Shown: positions 20,749 to 33,459 of the stretch, one piece after another
How the letters are laid out: the number at the start of each line of letters is the position of its first letter
How positions within the stretch are numbered: the first letter of the stretch is position 1
Source: Deltaproteobacteria bacterium
GTDB taxonomy: Bacteria; SAR324; NAC60-12
Direction of reading: 5' to 3'
Length of the DNA: 56,095 nucleotides
Assembly (NCBI GenBank): GCA_002685535.1
Contig: NYXK01000081.1
Coordinates: forward strand, 1 to 56,095
Position numbers and translations under genes: made by a program
The notes under the pieces: model-generated
What the model was told of the DNA's origin: nothing
The model's database searches: none
The model's input: the letters and a program-made list of their open reading frames with translations, nothing else

Positions 20749-23700
20749 CTAATCCATCAAGTTCTCGATCATACTCTGACTAGACATGGTATGCATCCTC
20801 TGCTCGAATATCTGTCCTAGACCCGGCACCAAATCCGACATCGATTCAAAGATGTCCTTCATGATGAGACCAGTAACCATGGGCTTTAGTTCATCGTCGA
20901 ACTTCATACCATCCTTTTCAAATATATCTTTCCCATGCTTATCGGAGGAATCAGCTTCCAAAATTTTGCCGGGCTTGTCAGCTCCGGAACCGAAATATCT
21001 TCGAAACCGCTTGCCTTTGGCAGTCTTATCCTGCTTCAAACTATCCATTTTCACACCCAGAGCCTTGTATGCAGGAAAGTCATACCAGCATCTGGCGCCC
21101 TCAAAGTTCCCGTTGAAGAAACGCTCGTAGTACCAGACCAAATCTTCTTCCAACCAGCCAGTCGTTGTGGTGGAAGACCAATGGAAGTCATTGGGCCCAT
21201 CGCTGCCACCAAAGGTAAAAGTATGCACGAAGAGGGGAATAGTGCAACCGGACCCACAGTTTCCTGGTTCGAACATGTGGTTCATATATTTTTCGAGGCC
21301 GAAGACTTCTTTAATCTCCTCCATTGCTTCCTTGAAATCGGCCCAAGAGTCCCATGGAAATGTTTCTTCGCCAAGCACGACTTTCATTCTTGCAATAGAA
21401 TCTCGTGCTGACTGATCCGCATTTTCCCAAACACATGTATCTTTGATGCCGGCTTTCTCTGACAGCCTGTGGAGATCTTCAACTTGTTCCGGTGGTACCG
21501 CTAAGCCAGAATGTAGCTTGAAGTCGGAGATTTTAGTTTCCATTTGCGGTAGACAACTAACATCCAGCGGGCTGTCTTGTGTCATTGCGTCTTGAAGTGA
21601 GCACTTGTCACAGTGACAGTCGCTCCCCTGGGCCTTAACGCAGGCTTTTCGCGGCTCATCGGCTCTCAGGGAACACGCATGGTCCATGATATGTCCCCGA
21701 TCGTCAAGAAGGGCTGGAAACAGTCGTTTGGTGCCAATTACAAGCACAGCCTCCAGCGTCTCATTGACATTGAGCTCGACTGGTGGAGTAGTGATACGTA
21801 TCATCAAAGGCTGACATATTTCACTGCTCATAGGGGCTCTGCCTAACCCCACTGTTGTGTGCCCCAGGATGGCCAATTCTCCTCCTTCGTGTTCAATGAC
21901 AGAAACTTTGCACAGTGAGCCAAAAGGCTTCCCACAGGTAGGACAGCAACAGCCGTCGGGTATAAAAGTCAAATATTGTCGTTGCGTCAAGCACAGTCCT
22001 GGAAGACTGTATGTTGTGCTCTCCACTGCGCCGTCCCTCGTTAGGCGATAAGTGCGCAAGACTTCGTCTCTCGCGACGACCGACACCGGGGAAGCACTGA
22101 CGAGAGCAGCTCCAACAGTTGTGCCTTCTTGAAGATCACATAGAATGACACCCCACATGTTTCGACTTCGTTGCAGGCTCATGAGATCATTCTTAAAACT
22201 TTCTTGGGCCTGAACAATAACGTATCGACCATCAGCTGAGAAGAGAATCGCATGTGCGGATTCCACATCGGTACTTAGAGACTCTGCCGATGTTTAGCGC
22301 TACATTATCACCGATTAGTGGATTTGAGGACTTACCAGCAATTGTTAGAGGGGCTGCGTGTCCTTCTATATTGGAAATCCTAAGCCTATGTCCAGGAAGG
22401 AGCCACGCTAGGAGCGGAAGTGTAGGGTGCAGTGCCCAAGCTGTCTCGGGTACACTTTCCCTACTAGCCGATATATCACCTCCAGTGGTTGTATGCAACA
22501 TCCATGTGATGTCGTCAGTATCCTCGTCATATATGAACAGACACATCTCGCATTGGGACGCCTCCCTGTGTTCGAATTGGCCCGAACTGCTTCTGAGCTG
22601 TCTTGAAACCTGGAAAACATGTTGAATTTCCTGTGTAGAAGTGTCACCCTTGATGATGAAGGTATTTGTTTGGTCTGCAGATAGTGTTCTCATATCTTCG
22701 AAGTTCATTTGGGAGTCAGTGAGGATAATGTAACCCGGCAAAGTCCTATTGTCAAGGGTTCCAATGGCAGATGTTTCGGAAACATGGCGCTTTAGGGGAT
22801 GAGATTTGAGTCGAAAACATTATATCGCGCGCTGAAAAAAGAATGTCACCAGTGTCATTGACGATGATAGTGGGACTGTCGCTGTCATGCGATATCTCTA
22901 GCTCAAGGAAGCCAAAGGATATTGGATTCTCGTCAGGGGAGCACGCGAATTGACGACTGATTTGAGGTTGAGATGTCATCGACGTTGGTAATATTTGATA
23001 GAGGAGCACCTAGCTTGTTGCTCCCCTACCAAAAGGCAGGTCACGAAGATCTCGTAAGTGATGATCGGCCGGCCCTTGAGTTCCGCGTCCAAGTCCTTTG
23101 ATGCACGCGAGGAATCCTGCGTAGTTAGGATTGATGTGTCGATCGCAATGCGAACGTAGAAAGTAGCAGACCTGGTTTGTGAAGTTATAAGAGCGGAAAA
23201 AGATCGAAGAGAATGATCATCAACCGAGCTGCCGGGGGCCATCGAAGCAATATTGCTGTCTGTCTTGGGCTGGCTCGATATCTTTAGTTGCTCATGGTCT
23301 AGCACCTTTACGGAATTTTGTGGGAAGATTGTCCCCTCATCGAATGATGGGTTCCAGGCAAGAACTCTCGGCGCAGAACTCTCCGACTTCTTGAGACTAC
23401 ACCGTTGTTAGCTAGAATACGTGATGAAAGGACATAACTCATACCTGAATGCAGTTGTGGGAAGCTGCAACTTCAATGCTGGATTTTTCCCAAATCCATT
23501 TACTGACCTCTTCGATTCGAATAACAAAAGATGAGACTCTGCTGGATGGAGAGACCGGGTTGTCCTCACATTACCTGAAAGCTTCCATCTCGAAGGCACA
23601 CAAAGGAAAATCCTGTTTGATTCACTCTCCGCCGACGCTTCTGGGGTAAAACTCGGCTGGAAGGTATAGGGGAAGAACTTCCAATGAGGCAGCTTATTAA

Positions 23701-26700
23701 CGGATTTTGGATCGAGAAGTAGGAGAGGCGTCCATTCTCCGTCACGACAATCCCAAACGCCGATGGATGCTTGCTGAGTTGGTCCTGAGCATCCCGAGAT
23801 TTTGGTCTTCTAGCCAGTGCTGCGATCTCTCTTCTGGTCAGAAGCAAGAAACGGCCATGGTTGCTGATAGCTAGAAGATGGACCACCCCAGGAAATGGAA
23901 TCTCCCGGGAGGGTAAATTGTCAGGCTTGATACCCGCTGTGTCAAAGTCGAAAATCTGGACTTTACAGTGACCATCAATATCCCAAAGGACTGTCGCGAA
24001 ATACTTAAGGTCCCCGCTGACTTTACCTCCCTGGTAAAACTGACCTAATGCGAACTGCCAATGCTTTCGGGTCTTTCCGGACTCGATGTCAAAGGTACCG
24101 AAAGCGGTGATGAGCTTTGACGAATCTTCCGAGAATTGGAGAACGTCAACGTCGTCGAGTTCCCATCTCATCGCTTGCGTACCGGTTGCTATTACTGGAC
24201 TTGTTGCCCAGGTCGGAATGCCAAACAAGTGAGTCCTGGCGGGCCCAGTATGGCGTATTTCCAGCAAGCAAACCACAAATTCTGCTTTACTCACGCCGAC
24301 AGCCATATGAGCTAAGAACTCAGATAGGTCAAAGGACAAGGATGCATCATCCATCGCCCACTTGAATCCTGTCGTTGCCATATTCAGGCGAAGACGTCGG
24401 CCTTCTCGTATTCTGTTTCCAACAGGGTCTGTCGATGGGCCAAGAGCTTCAAATAGAACAGCTAGGTACTTTCCCCGTGGTGATAGCAAGCCTCTTCGAA
24501 CGACCAAAGGTCCTTGAACTCTGGACGGAATTGGTACAATAAATTCGGCGGTCATCAAGCCGGTCTTGATATGGTAGCAACTGATGAAGGGCTCATCGAA
24601 GGTGAAAGTGAGATCCTTCTCGAGATCCATGGCAAAGCAGCGATTTGGCCATGTGATTGGCTCCGAACGTTTGGTACTACTTGGGTGGGGACTGAATTGA
24701 ATTATAGATTGGTCGCTGTCATTTTCTTCGAGAACATCTCGAAATGGACTTGTTGTCGGAATTAGTTCTTGGTGCAGATAGTGGATCCAATCAGGCTGGG
24801 CTACTATGACCTTCCCCCAATCCAGCATTAGGTCGAGAAAGTGGCTGATCCACGATTGAATTATTGATTTAGTTTTAGAAAGAGTCCAAACTCTGTCCGA
24901 GACCCAGCTTTGTACGCTATCCACGACATCTGCTGTCAACGAAACACTGTCCTGTCCATCGTGAGAAATGCGGGACATGATAACAGCGGTTTTCAGCCAG
25001 CGAATGAAGGATTCGGACAGCAAAAATCGCCGAACTTGGATCTCCAGCTGCTGATTCTGGCTCTTATCACACATTTTGAGGTATTTGTACCCTGATAAGA
25101 AAAAAAGTCAGCGCTTTTGCAATTAGTCAAGACGTGGAGATGCTCTTTGGGACGACCAAGCTGACTGGTGACTTCTAGGACATACAGTTTGAAATCGCAA
25201 AGGGGTACAACCCACGACCAGGCCGATCGGTATAGTTCTGCATTGTTTCTCGAGGATTCTGCGTAATAGGGGATGTGAAGGAGGGCAGATCTGAGTACTC
25301 CAAAAAGTTCAATAACTTGCTTGCAATCATCGAGGGCCCACTTCGGATGTTCAAAAGATCTCCAGAATCCGAGTCACTTGCTAAAAACTCCGTTACTGTC
25401 GGGTGAATGAACCTCAATTGTTCTGTGTCGCCAAAAGATTCTACCACCTGTCCGCAAATATGTTCGATGAAGGTATCGCAGCTGTCTAATATGTCGTTGT
25501 TTTCATCGTATCCGCTTTCGGCAATGGCAAGTGCGCTTCGGAGTTCGTTCCAAGTTAAGCTCGAGCTTGCCCAGAATATCCAACTGAACGCTTCAGGACC
25601 CTTCTGGATTCTGTTGGAAGCTGAAGGTGCTACTTGTAGCCATTGAACAGGCCGGCCGGCAAATTGACAAGAGCCATGTCAACATCTGCGATTGAGGATA
25701 TAGTTTCTCCTTTTAGGTCTTCCAGGGCAAGGCTTGCATACAAAAACATCCCACGGGCCCGACTGCAGACCGATGCAACTATCTTGTCTTGTATTATTCG
25801 TGGGGAGGACAAGAAAGAGGGACGGGTAGATACTTCATATGACACGAACTCCACCAGGTCTCGACGAGTTTGTTCTTCAGTGATATCCAGCTGGAAGCAT
25901 TCCACGTTATTTTTTGCCATGGAAGCTTGTATACTCTTGCTGCCGAAAACATCTCGGTGATCCAGTCTTGACGAGAGTAGCAAGCCACAGTGAGCCTTCG
26001 AAGCAAGACTTGTGGTAATCTTGATTAGGGACCGCGCACAGAATAAGGGCTGGGCACAATTGTCAATTCCGTCCACGACAATAAATGTCTTCTGGTCTCG
26101 CATGCCAAGCAGAGTTCGTAATAGATGCCAAAGATCCCCTTCGATGCTACTCATGTCATAAGCCCCCAGGACCGGATGTACTGAATAGGATTTCTTGACC
26201 TCCAGGATCATCTCAGGGGTTGCCCACTGCAACGTTTGTGCAAGAAGTACTCTAACCAAGGCCATTGAATTACTTTGCTCGGAAGCACGATTGCAATAGC
26301 AATATAAGACGTCTCTCGAGCCGCTATGGGGTTCCGAGCTCTCCAAATGATGTATCACGGATGCCGTCAATACTGATTTACCACAGCCAGGTGATCCTTT
26401 GATTTTCAAGACCTTCGAAGAATCAATTTTGACGAATTGCTGGTACTCAACTGTTTCAAAGAACCATTGAAAGGACTTATATGCTGTTTTCGGATTCTGA
26501 AACCTTTTCTGCATGTACGTATCCTGCTCAGCGGCAATTTTGGAGATTGACAGTTCATCTGGAAGAAGCCACGCAGAAAGCAACATTTTAGGATCTGAAC
26601 TCCTTGTATCTGTTGGGCAATTAGTTGGTCAAATACTCAGAAGAATTAAAGAAGAACACCTACGAGTTCGGCTATCTGAGTACTGAATTTGCTGCAAAGT

Positions 26701-27197
26701 GCGGGGTGGTGAAATGTTGAGGAAATCAGCTGGCAATGATGTCCCGCTGGCAGAGACATCCGCCAACGGTTGCGAATGAGGAAGATGCCAGCAGCAATCC
26801 GATCTCTTGCAATATGTCTGCTACGAGTTCTTGCACTCGGCTTCCTTGTCCTGTCTTTTTTGCTGCAGATAGATATTTGTCAACCCTCGAACTCCCATTA
26901 TTAGGGAGCGCCCGCGCAAATATCTCACGCAATTCCTTTGCACTCAGCTCGCATCGCCAGAGCACTGTTCCAAACGCATCACGAGTTGTTTGATCAACTT
27001 GTGGCTTTTGGACGTACTCATTGGCTTGTTCCAGGATGAGGACCACTATCGGGAGCTTTGCGGCAACTTTGTGGAATCCCTTTGGCAGTCCACTGGCGTC
27101 GTTTTGCTGCATCGTATATGTGTTTTGCAGCAGTGACGATCGAGATGATAGAAGAGATGATTCCGAGCACAAGACTTGCCTCTCCAACACCCGACAT
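20749..27197 (-). pseudogene. decayed NLR: SesA-NACHT-propeller protein with Cys-rich C-terminal region
   Basis: A 6.4-kb minus-strand gene. ATG 27197 starts a SesA-type N-terminal domain (SGVGEASLVLGIISSI, IYDAA-, LPKGFHKVAAKLPIV). A NACHT NTPase follows with Walker A GSPGCGKS (about 26373-26396) and Walker B TFIVVDGID, then the LTWNELRSALAIA and FIHPTVTEF winged-helix region. After that come about 1000 residues of repeat-like beta sheet (open frames 25074-23566, 23305-22976, 22741-22336) and a 505-codon C-terminal exon ending at 20749. Introns such as 26669-26616 and 25184-25100 still splice cleanly. The frame is broken by one-base changes, mostly in short homopolymers: near 27102, 26763, 25624-25632 (including an in-frame TAG), 25590 and 22770-22815. 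Such proteins act in fungal self/non-self recognition. Decay is most likely, but unpolished sequence cannot be excluded. Confidence 0.75.
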
Positions 27198-28189
27198 TGT
27201 CAATGACACATCAAAATTGCTTCATGCCTATGCTGCACTAGAAGAAGTGATCATCTCATAAGGGGTTCGGCCCAACAATGGGAAAAAAAGAATAAAAATG
27301 CCGCGAACACGCTCGAGATTATCGTGCTCTTGAGAAGAATGCAGACCTCCACACGCCGAAAAGATGCCGCAGCCTCGAGCCTCGCTAGCGGCAATCTCAA
27401 CGTACCTTATCTACCTATGCATCGAGTGCCAGCGCGGTATAGGTACTGTACTCTGAGACCAGGGTCGCTTTCTGGCCTTGTATGAGCCACGCCTGCGAGA
27501 GAGGCGCATATAAGTATCAAGGAGGCGGTGCTGACGATGATCTCGGACTACTACCTACCTACTTGCCCAGGCAAAGGTACTCCATAGAGCCTAGAACCGG
27601 CTGATTGACACGATCCTCGTAGAAATACAAGATATGAATACAAGTGGAAATAGAAATAGAAATACCCATGTTCGCATGTGCGCGCGCGCGCAGTCTTGAG
27701 GGCGGCTGTCGTGGTTGTGATTGGTTTCGCCTGCCCTGCCAGCCTGCCTGTTGCTGTTGCAGTTGCATCGCAGTTGCATTCAAGCGCTGTGCTGTGATGG
27801 AAAGCGGCGATCCAGATCTAGATCCAGCGAGGCCGGCCAGTGAGGCGAGGCAATGCAGTCAGCACAGCTAGAGCTTCAGCTTCAGCTTCAGCTTCAGCAT
27901 CAGCACCTGACCTGACTGACAGGATCAAGGACCGTGCCGCACGGGTGCTTCATCCGAATAAGGTAAGTAAGGTAGCCCGCCAGGGAAGGCAGGGCAGGGT
28001 TGGATACCTGCTTCAAGACAATAGGTACCCGTAACTAGATTACCCGCCTCTTCTCTCTCAACTCAAGTCATAAAAGCGTACAGCCAGCCTTGATAACAGA
28101 GTGATTGATTCAGCACTTTTGTCATTTTGCTGGGTGTTGACATTGCCGAACCAATTCATTGCGCCGATAGCAGCCTACCGAACGACATC
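27198..28189. other. divergent intergenic region with simple repeats
   Basis: About 990 bases between the NLR remnant and the first AAA gene. Pyrimidine/purine-biased, with CTACCTAC runs near 27550, a GAAATA triplet array near 27645-27664, a GCGCGC run near 27688-27700 and a hexamer array at 27873-27903. No gene supported. Confidence 0.5.
27873..27903. repeat. CTTCAG microsatellite
   Basis: Four to five copies of the hexamer CTTCAG, the last degenerate (CATCAG). A simple-sequence repeat in the 5' flank of the first AAA gene. Confidence 0.85.
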
Positions 28190-30277
28190 ATGAAGCCCAG
28201 AATCGACGATCCACAGGATGCGACAGATGACGAGAGCAGTGAATTCGACGACATTGAGCATGTAGAACCACTTCAGAACAGTACGATAAAGCAGCTCAAA
28301 TGTGAAGTGAAGGAGTATGAGGAGCGAATGAACCTGAAAGGGGAGTCGGTAATGAAGGAAATTGAGGAAAGGCATGCAGTTGACGAGAAAGTCGAAGGCC
28401 AGGATTACGCGATGAAATCCTACAAAAAGTTTAGTCGAGATGGCGAACTCGAATCATCACGTCTCGAGATTCAATCACCGTACCTCAAGGACACCCTCCG
28501 TACCGTGATAAAACACTACCCTGGAGTTAGTCTTCGGGGTGACACTATCATTCTTCTTGGGCCCCTACGATGTATCTTTCACTACCGCAAAGAACTCGAA
28601 GGTTACAGGCAGAAAGTTGGAGACAGGTACGCGAAACTGCACATTCATCTTCTTCTACGCTTCATGGGGAAGGAGCTTCGGAGCTCAATCCGAGGGTACG
28701 AGGCAAATGTTGGCACGTCCATTTCGAATCCAGCCATAGAGTACAAAGATCTTTGGATGGTCTTTCTACCCGGTGAGTCTCTGATCACCGGACAAGACGA
28801 AATGAACCAGATCCTGTCTTTGGTATCCACGACCCTGATCAAAGCAAATTGCGGAACCTTCTGGAGGATTACCGGCCGCTGCTTTACGCATGATGGGACA
28901 AGATTCGGCTACACCCACAAACACATCAACATACAGCCATATGAAGGGACCAAGACGATCAGGGACTTTCCCATCCTGCCGCTGAGGTATTATGATACGG
29001 AAACAGTGATCCAACGTCTGCGGTAGAGGCATATAGCCCGGGGCAGACAGGTGAGTGCCCTGAAAGGTCATCATCACCGATCATACACCGGCAGAGCATT
29101 TGCTGTGAGTGACAAATGGGACGAGCGGGAAGATGATCTACCTCGGCCACCACTCCCTCCTGGGGCGCCTTACAGCAAGTACAAGGTCGACAGTGTGACT
29201 GTATGTGATTAAATCTCTCCTTTCTTCCCCTTCACACTTTACTGATCTAATCTGCCTAGGTCAACAGCCGCATTGTGGTTGATTGTAAAACTTTTGGGGA
29301 ATTGAAATCACCGAACAGGGTCTGGCTTAACGATCGCAAGCCATTGTGGACGAAACCTGACGAAGAGATTAATACACTCAGCGATGATGACCTCATGATT
29401 TGCGATTTTCAGATCCCAGGGATTTCACTCTTCGACAAGAAATGGTGCTTTTTCGCTGTCGATTTTATCAAAGATGTGGAACAATACTGCATTCCAACAA
29501 TTACTCCTTCCCAAAAATCACAAGAACCTTGTTCATGCTCTAGTCAAGAACCACGGCTCGGATGACTTCGATGACCTAATCAAAGGGAAGGGCAAGGGCC
29601 TTGTTTTCGTTCTCCATGGCGCACCAGGAGTCGGCAAGACCTTCACCGCAGAAAGTATCGCAGATGATGTAGGTAAGCCGCTCTACGTTGTGAATTCAGG
29701 CGAACTAGGAGTCCGTCCGTATGAAGTCGAAATGCATCTTAATTCTGCACTCCGGCTGGCAACACATTGGGGAGCCATCGTGCTGATCGATGAAGCCGAT
29801 GTTTTCCTGGAACAACGAACTATACACGATCTGACCCGGAACTGCTTGGTATCTCGTGAGTCACTTCATCTCGATTGGGTGTGAGTACTAACCCGTCGTA
29901 GTTTTCCTTCGAATTCTAGAATACTATGAGGGCATTCTATTTTTGACCACCAACCGCTTGACAAGCTTTGATCTCGCATTCAAGTCTCGGATACACCTCG
30001 CTCTGAAGTATACTCCTCTAGACCATCATCGACGAAAAGAGTTGTGGAAACTCTTCATTGGCCGTAGCACGCCCAGGTGTGGGACGAGGCTATTTTGGAC
30101 GATTTAGCAAGGATCGACATCAACGGCAGACAGATCAAGAATTCTGTACGGACTGCAAGTACGCTTGCTCGATCTATGAATACAGTCTTGGCTAAAGAAC
30201 ACATTGATATTGTGCTAGGGACAATTGAGAGTTTCGAGGCGGATTTGAACGAGGACACCCAAGATGTCGTGGCTTAG
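28190..30277 (+). pseudogene. decayed AAA+ ATPase with DUF7025-type N-terminus
   Basis: Apparent exons 28190-29200, 29260-29855 and 29902-30277. The N-terminal half matches the fungal AAA proteins with a DUF7025-like domain: SPYLKDTLRTVIKHYPGVSL, FHYRKELEGY, YKDLWMVFLPGE, YEGTKTIRDFPILPLRYY. The ATPase half has Walker A GAPGVGKT, Walker B IVLIDEADVF and a TTNR sensor, then INGRQIKN. Three lesions are visible: a TAG at 29024-29026 just where the paralogue continues with a RGKKYEELAGYHYKAY segment, a frame change near 29477 (KDVE versus WNNTAFQQL) and another near 30070. The intact paralogue at 36254 shows what is missing. Biochemical role of the family is unknown to me; AAA+ proteins remodel protein complexes. 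Confidence 0.75.
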
Positions 30278-30844
30278 AGATATTGAGACTTGGCAAGGTG
30301 CACAGTACCACGGTCCGTACCCTTTCCTAATAGTAATGAATCGGACGATCTTGTCCAACCAAGTAAAATACCGCTATCCTGGCATCGACTTCTCACGAAA
30401 ACTGAACCCTTCATGGTGATTGTTATTGGTCCGCCAATTCTTATACCTGTCATCCTAGATTTTCGAGATTTCAGCCACACCTTTTATCTCAAACCATGGG
30501 CTTCCAGCGCCGAGAGATTTCGTGCGAACGGAAACTTTCGACCAATTAGCAGCTTCCCGAAGCAGCGAACATAAATTAAATAGCGGGGGCTTCATCCCAA
30601 AACAATGCCATCTCCAAATTACAACTTGCCAAGTCGATCCATTTTCGGTTCCAAGACTTAACTGCTCGGATATGAGATGTTTGATGTCAACTTGGCAGAA
30701 AGAGGCTGCAATACAAGACTAGACATGCTGCATTCTCTCCTGTTGGAAACACTTCCTCACCGAAAGCTTTTTGCTTGTTTACATTCATTTCCAGTGCTCT
30801 CTGTCATTCATTTCAGTAAATCACATTCATTTCGTCCGTTCAAG
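30278..30844. promoter_or_regulatory. pectin lyase promoter region
   Basis: 567 bases between the AAA remnant and the pectin lyase ATG. No gene or clear motif recognised. Confidence 0.4.
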
Positions 30845-32418
30845 ATGCGTTCCTCTGTTATCTTTGCCAGTCTGGCGACACTCCTTAGCAGCTGTGCTGC
30901 TCAAAAAGTTGTCGGCTCGGCAATGGGCTTTGCGAAAGGGGCTACTGGTGGTGGATCAGCGACTCCCGCTGTACCAAAAGATATTGCACAATTGAAGACC
31001 TGGCTGTCTGATTCTGTTGCTCGTGTTATTGTCATCGACAAAGAGTAAGTCCTGGCCTATATTTCTGACGCCAGAAACAATTTATCTAACTTTGCAAAGG
31101 TATAACTTCATCGGATCCGAAGGAAAGGTTACCGAGAATGGATGCAGACCTGCATCGAATAAGTGGTAAGTGTTCATCTAGTCGATCTTATCGACCCGAG
31201 GAGCAATATCTAATAGATTCGAATCCGAGCTCGCTGCCCTCGTCATGGAACATTCAAGTTAACTCGTATAGTCCAGGTAACGGCGGACAAGATGCAATTA
31301 ACGGTGCAAACTGGTACGTATCGTCTGTCCTTTGGTTCACTTTCCTCAGCTAATCTTCCCGTCAGGTGCGATGGTCAACCTGCTGTCAAAGTCACTTACG
31401 ATAAAGCTGGTGTTAGCGGACTCGTAGTAAGTAGAGTCAACACGTCTCCGATATTCCATTGAGACACCCGTCTGAAGGATTTTACGTTCATGATTTTCTA
31501 ATTTCTTTGTCAATCTTCTCTATAAGCACTCACTTACATATTAATAGGTCGGTTCCAATAAATCCATTGTCGGAGTGGGTGCCAAGGGTGTCATTCGAGG
31601 GAAAGGTCTTCGCATGCAAAGCGGCGTCAAGAATGTCATCATCCAGTAAGTTGAACCCCATTCTTGCATAGTCCCCATCTCCTGCTCTATTGTATTGAAC
31701 TTTAACAAAGGAACATTCACATCACCGAACTTAATCCTCAGTATATCTGGGGTGGGGATGCCATCCAAACCTTCGGAGCTGATCTCATCTGGATCGACCA
31801 TGTCAAGATTTCTCTCATTGGCAGACAGATGTTCGCGGCGTCATCGGGCGGTTCTACCAGCGGACGCATCACAATCTCAAATACCGAATTTGATGGCTCG
31901 ACTGCTTGGTCTGCATCTTGCAATAACAAGCACTACTGGACAATTCTTTTGAACGGATCAAAAGACTCCGTCACTTTGTTCGGTAACTACATTCACCACA
32001 CATCTGGTCGATCACCAAAGGTTGCCGGAAAGGCCACTATCGTCCACGCTGTCAACAATATGTTCCATGAGGTATGTAGCTCTAGGGTAATTTCTGTCGC
32101 ATCTGGAGCTAATTCATCAATCTCCTATAGGCTGTGGAGACATTTGATGTTACTTCACCATCTCAGGTTGTTGCCGAGGGCAATGTCTTCTATCGTGTTA
32201 AGACTTCTCTCCTAGGAAAGACCGGAAAGCTCTACACTCTTCCCGGGTCGGCTTGCAAGGCAAATCTGGGCCATGACTGTGTTGCCAATGCTGTCACAGA
32301 GTCCGGCGCCTTTTCAGCCAGCGACAACATACTCGCAGCTTTCAAGGGTTACCCGACCTTCGCAGTTGGAAAGGCCACCACCAATATCCGTCTGACTGCT
32401 GGAGTTGGAAAGATCTAA
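30845..32418 (+). CDS. secreted pectin lyase, polysaccharide lyase family 1
   Basis: Seven exons: 30845-31044, 31100-31165, 31230-31313, 31366-31426, 31548-31645, 31711-32071, 32131-32418; 385 residues. Signal peptide [19 protein letters not shown], then the PL1 pectin-lyase series [102 protein letters not shown] and [10 protein letters not shown]. The parallel beta-helix and the RSPK arginine of the active site are intact. Family members cleave methyl-esterified homogalacturonan by beta-elimination without calcium. The intron count is high; the join at 31229/31230 needs the distal AG to avoid a stop. A plant cell-wall enzyme suggests a plant-associated or saprotrophic lifestyle. It sits between two AAA paralogues with no obvious functional link. 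Confidence 0.92.
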
Positions 32419-33459
32419 TTGACAAAATGTGGGTGAGTTCGAAAGAGGAAATTCGCTTCTGTATATATTATGTGGTATCGATATCACGACTACTTTCAGG
32501 CATCATGCTCGCAACCTTATACTTAGTTTGTTGCTGTTAATGATATAACTTCCCTCAATGGGAATGAACTTCCGTCTACGTCTATCATGACTCAAGTCAT
32601 ACAGCCCTTCGCACAATTTGCACAGCGTCAGCCGATGAGCACTCATCAAATGCAGAACAACGGCGATATTTTGTGAGACCACGGAAACAAGTAAAGTTTA
32701 CTGGAGGACATTCCCCAAAAGAGAGCCTCGATAGCTAGGCTCAGACAGAACCCTGTTCACGTGCTACTCATTGTTCCAAAATTCCTGGCTCAACTTGATT
32801 GGTCAGGTTGATGATCATGAGGGCAGAGGAAACATTAGTCAGAGTCCCAGTATTTTCCCCAGAATTTCAACGATAACTCAATTATGACGGAGACTCGGAG
32901 ACTGACCACAGTGAGGTGGTCAAGTCTTCTATGGACCTAGCTGTCTAACGAAACCGTGATGTCACCAGCAGAGCACTTTCAGAGAAGCGGACAATATCCG
33001 GCATTGACCACAAGATTTCAGGTGATCGGCTTTGAACAGAGCCACGACTCTCACTGCTACACATCAGTTATAGGATTACGACAATTGGCAAAAAAAGTTG
33101 CCTACTTACTTGCGCTGTCTTGTGCTCGGCATTGCCTTGTCACCATTACAAAAAGGCCCAGCGATCCTCGCTTCGCTTCGATGTTAACACACCTCTTGCA
33201 ACTATCCACCCAAATACTCACATACAATTGATCGATTGGTGTTGCCAGAAAATAGCTGTTACGTAAGTTGGGAAGCATGCAATCAATCATGCTAGCGATG
33301 AAGCATCCTTGTACCTCCCTATATTCAGATTCTGGTTGGCATAGTTATGAGGAGAGGATAACATGAATCGGAAATGGGAGAATTGTCACTTTCATTTGGC
33401 CAAGCTTTCTTCCTAGCCTCCCAAATGGCACTCAATGTATGTGCAGCTCAGTGAAAGGG
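32419..33459. other. convergent intergenic region, nothing recognised
   Basis: About 1 kb between the pectin lyase and HET gene 3' ends. Open frames up to 91 codons have no recognisable content. Confidence 0.5.

Noticed and set aside
27840..27910. CRISPR-like tandem repeat
   Set aside because: Pure hexamer microsatellite without spacers, in a eukaryotic genome.
28998..29050. Intron that would remove the TAG in the first AAA gene
   Set aside because: The only GT..AG pair around the stop would give a 28-nt intron, too short for fungal splicing, so I call it a nonsense mutation.
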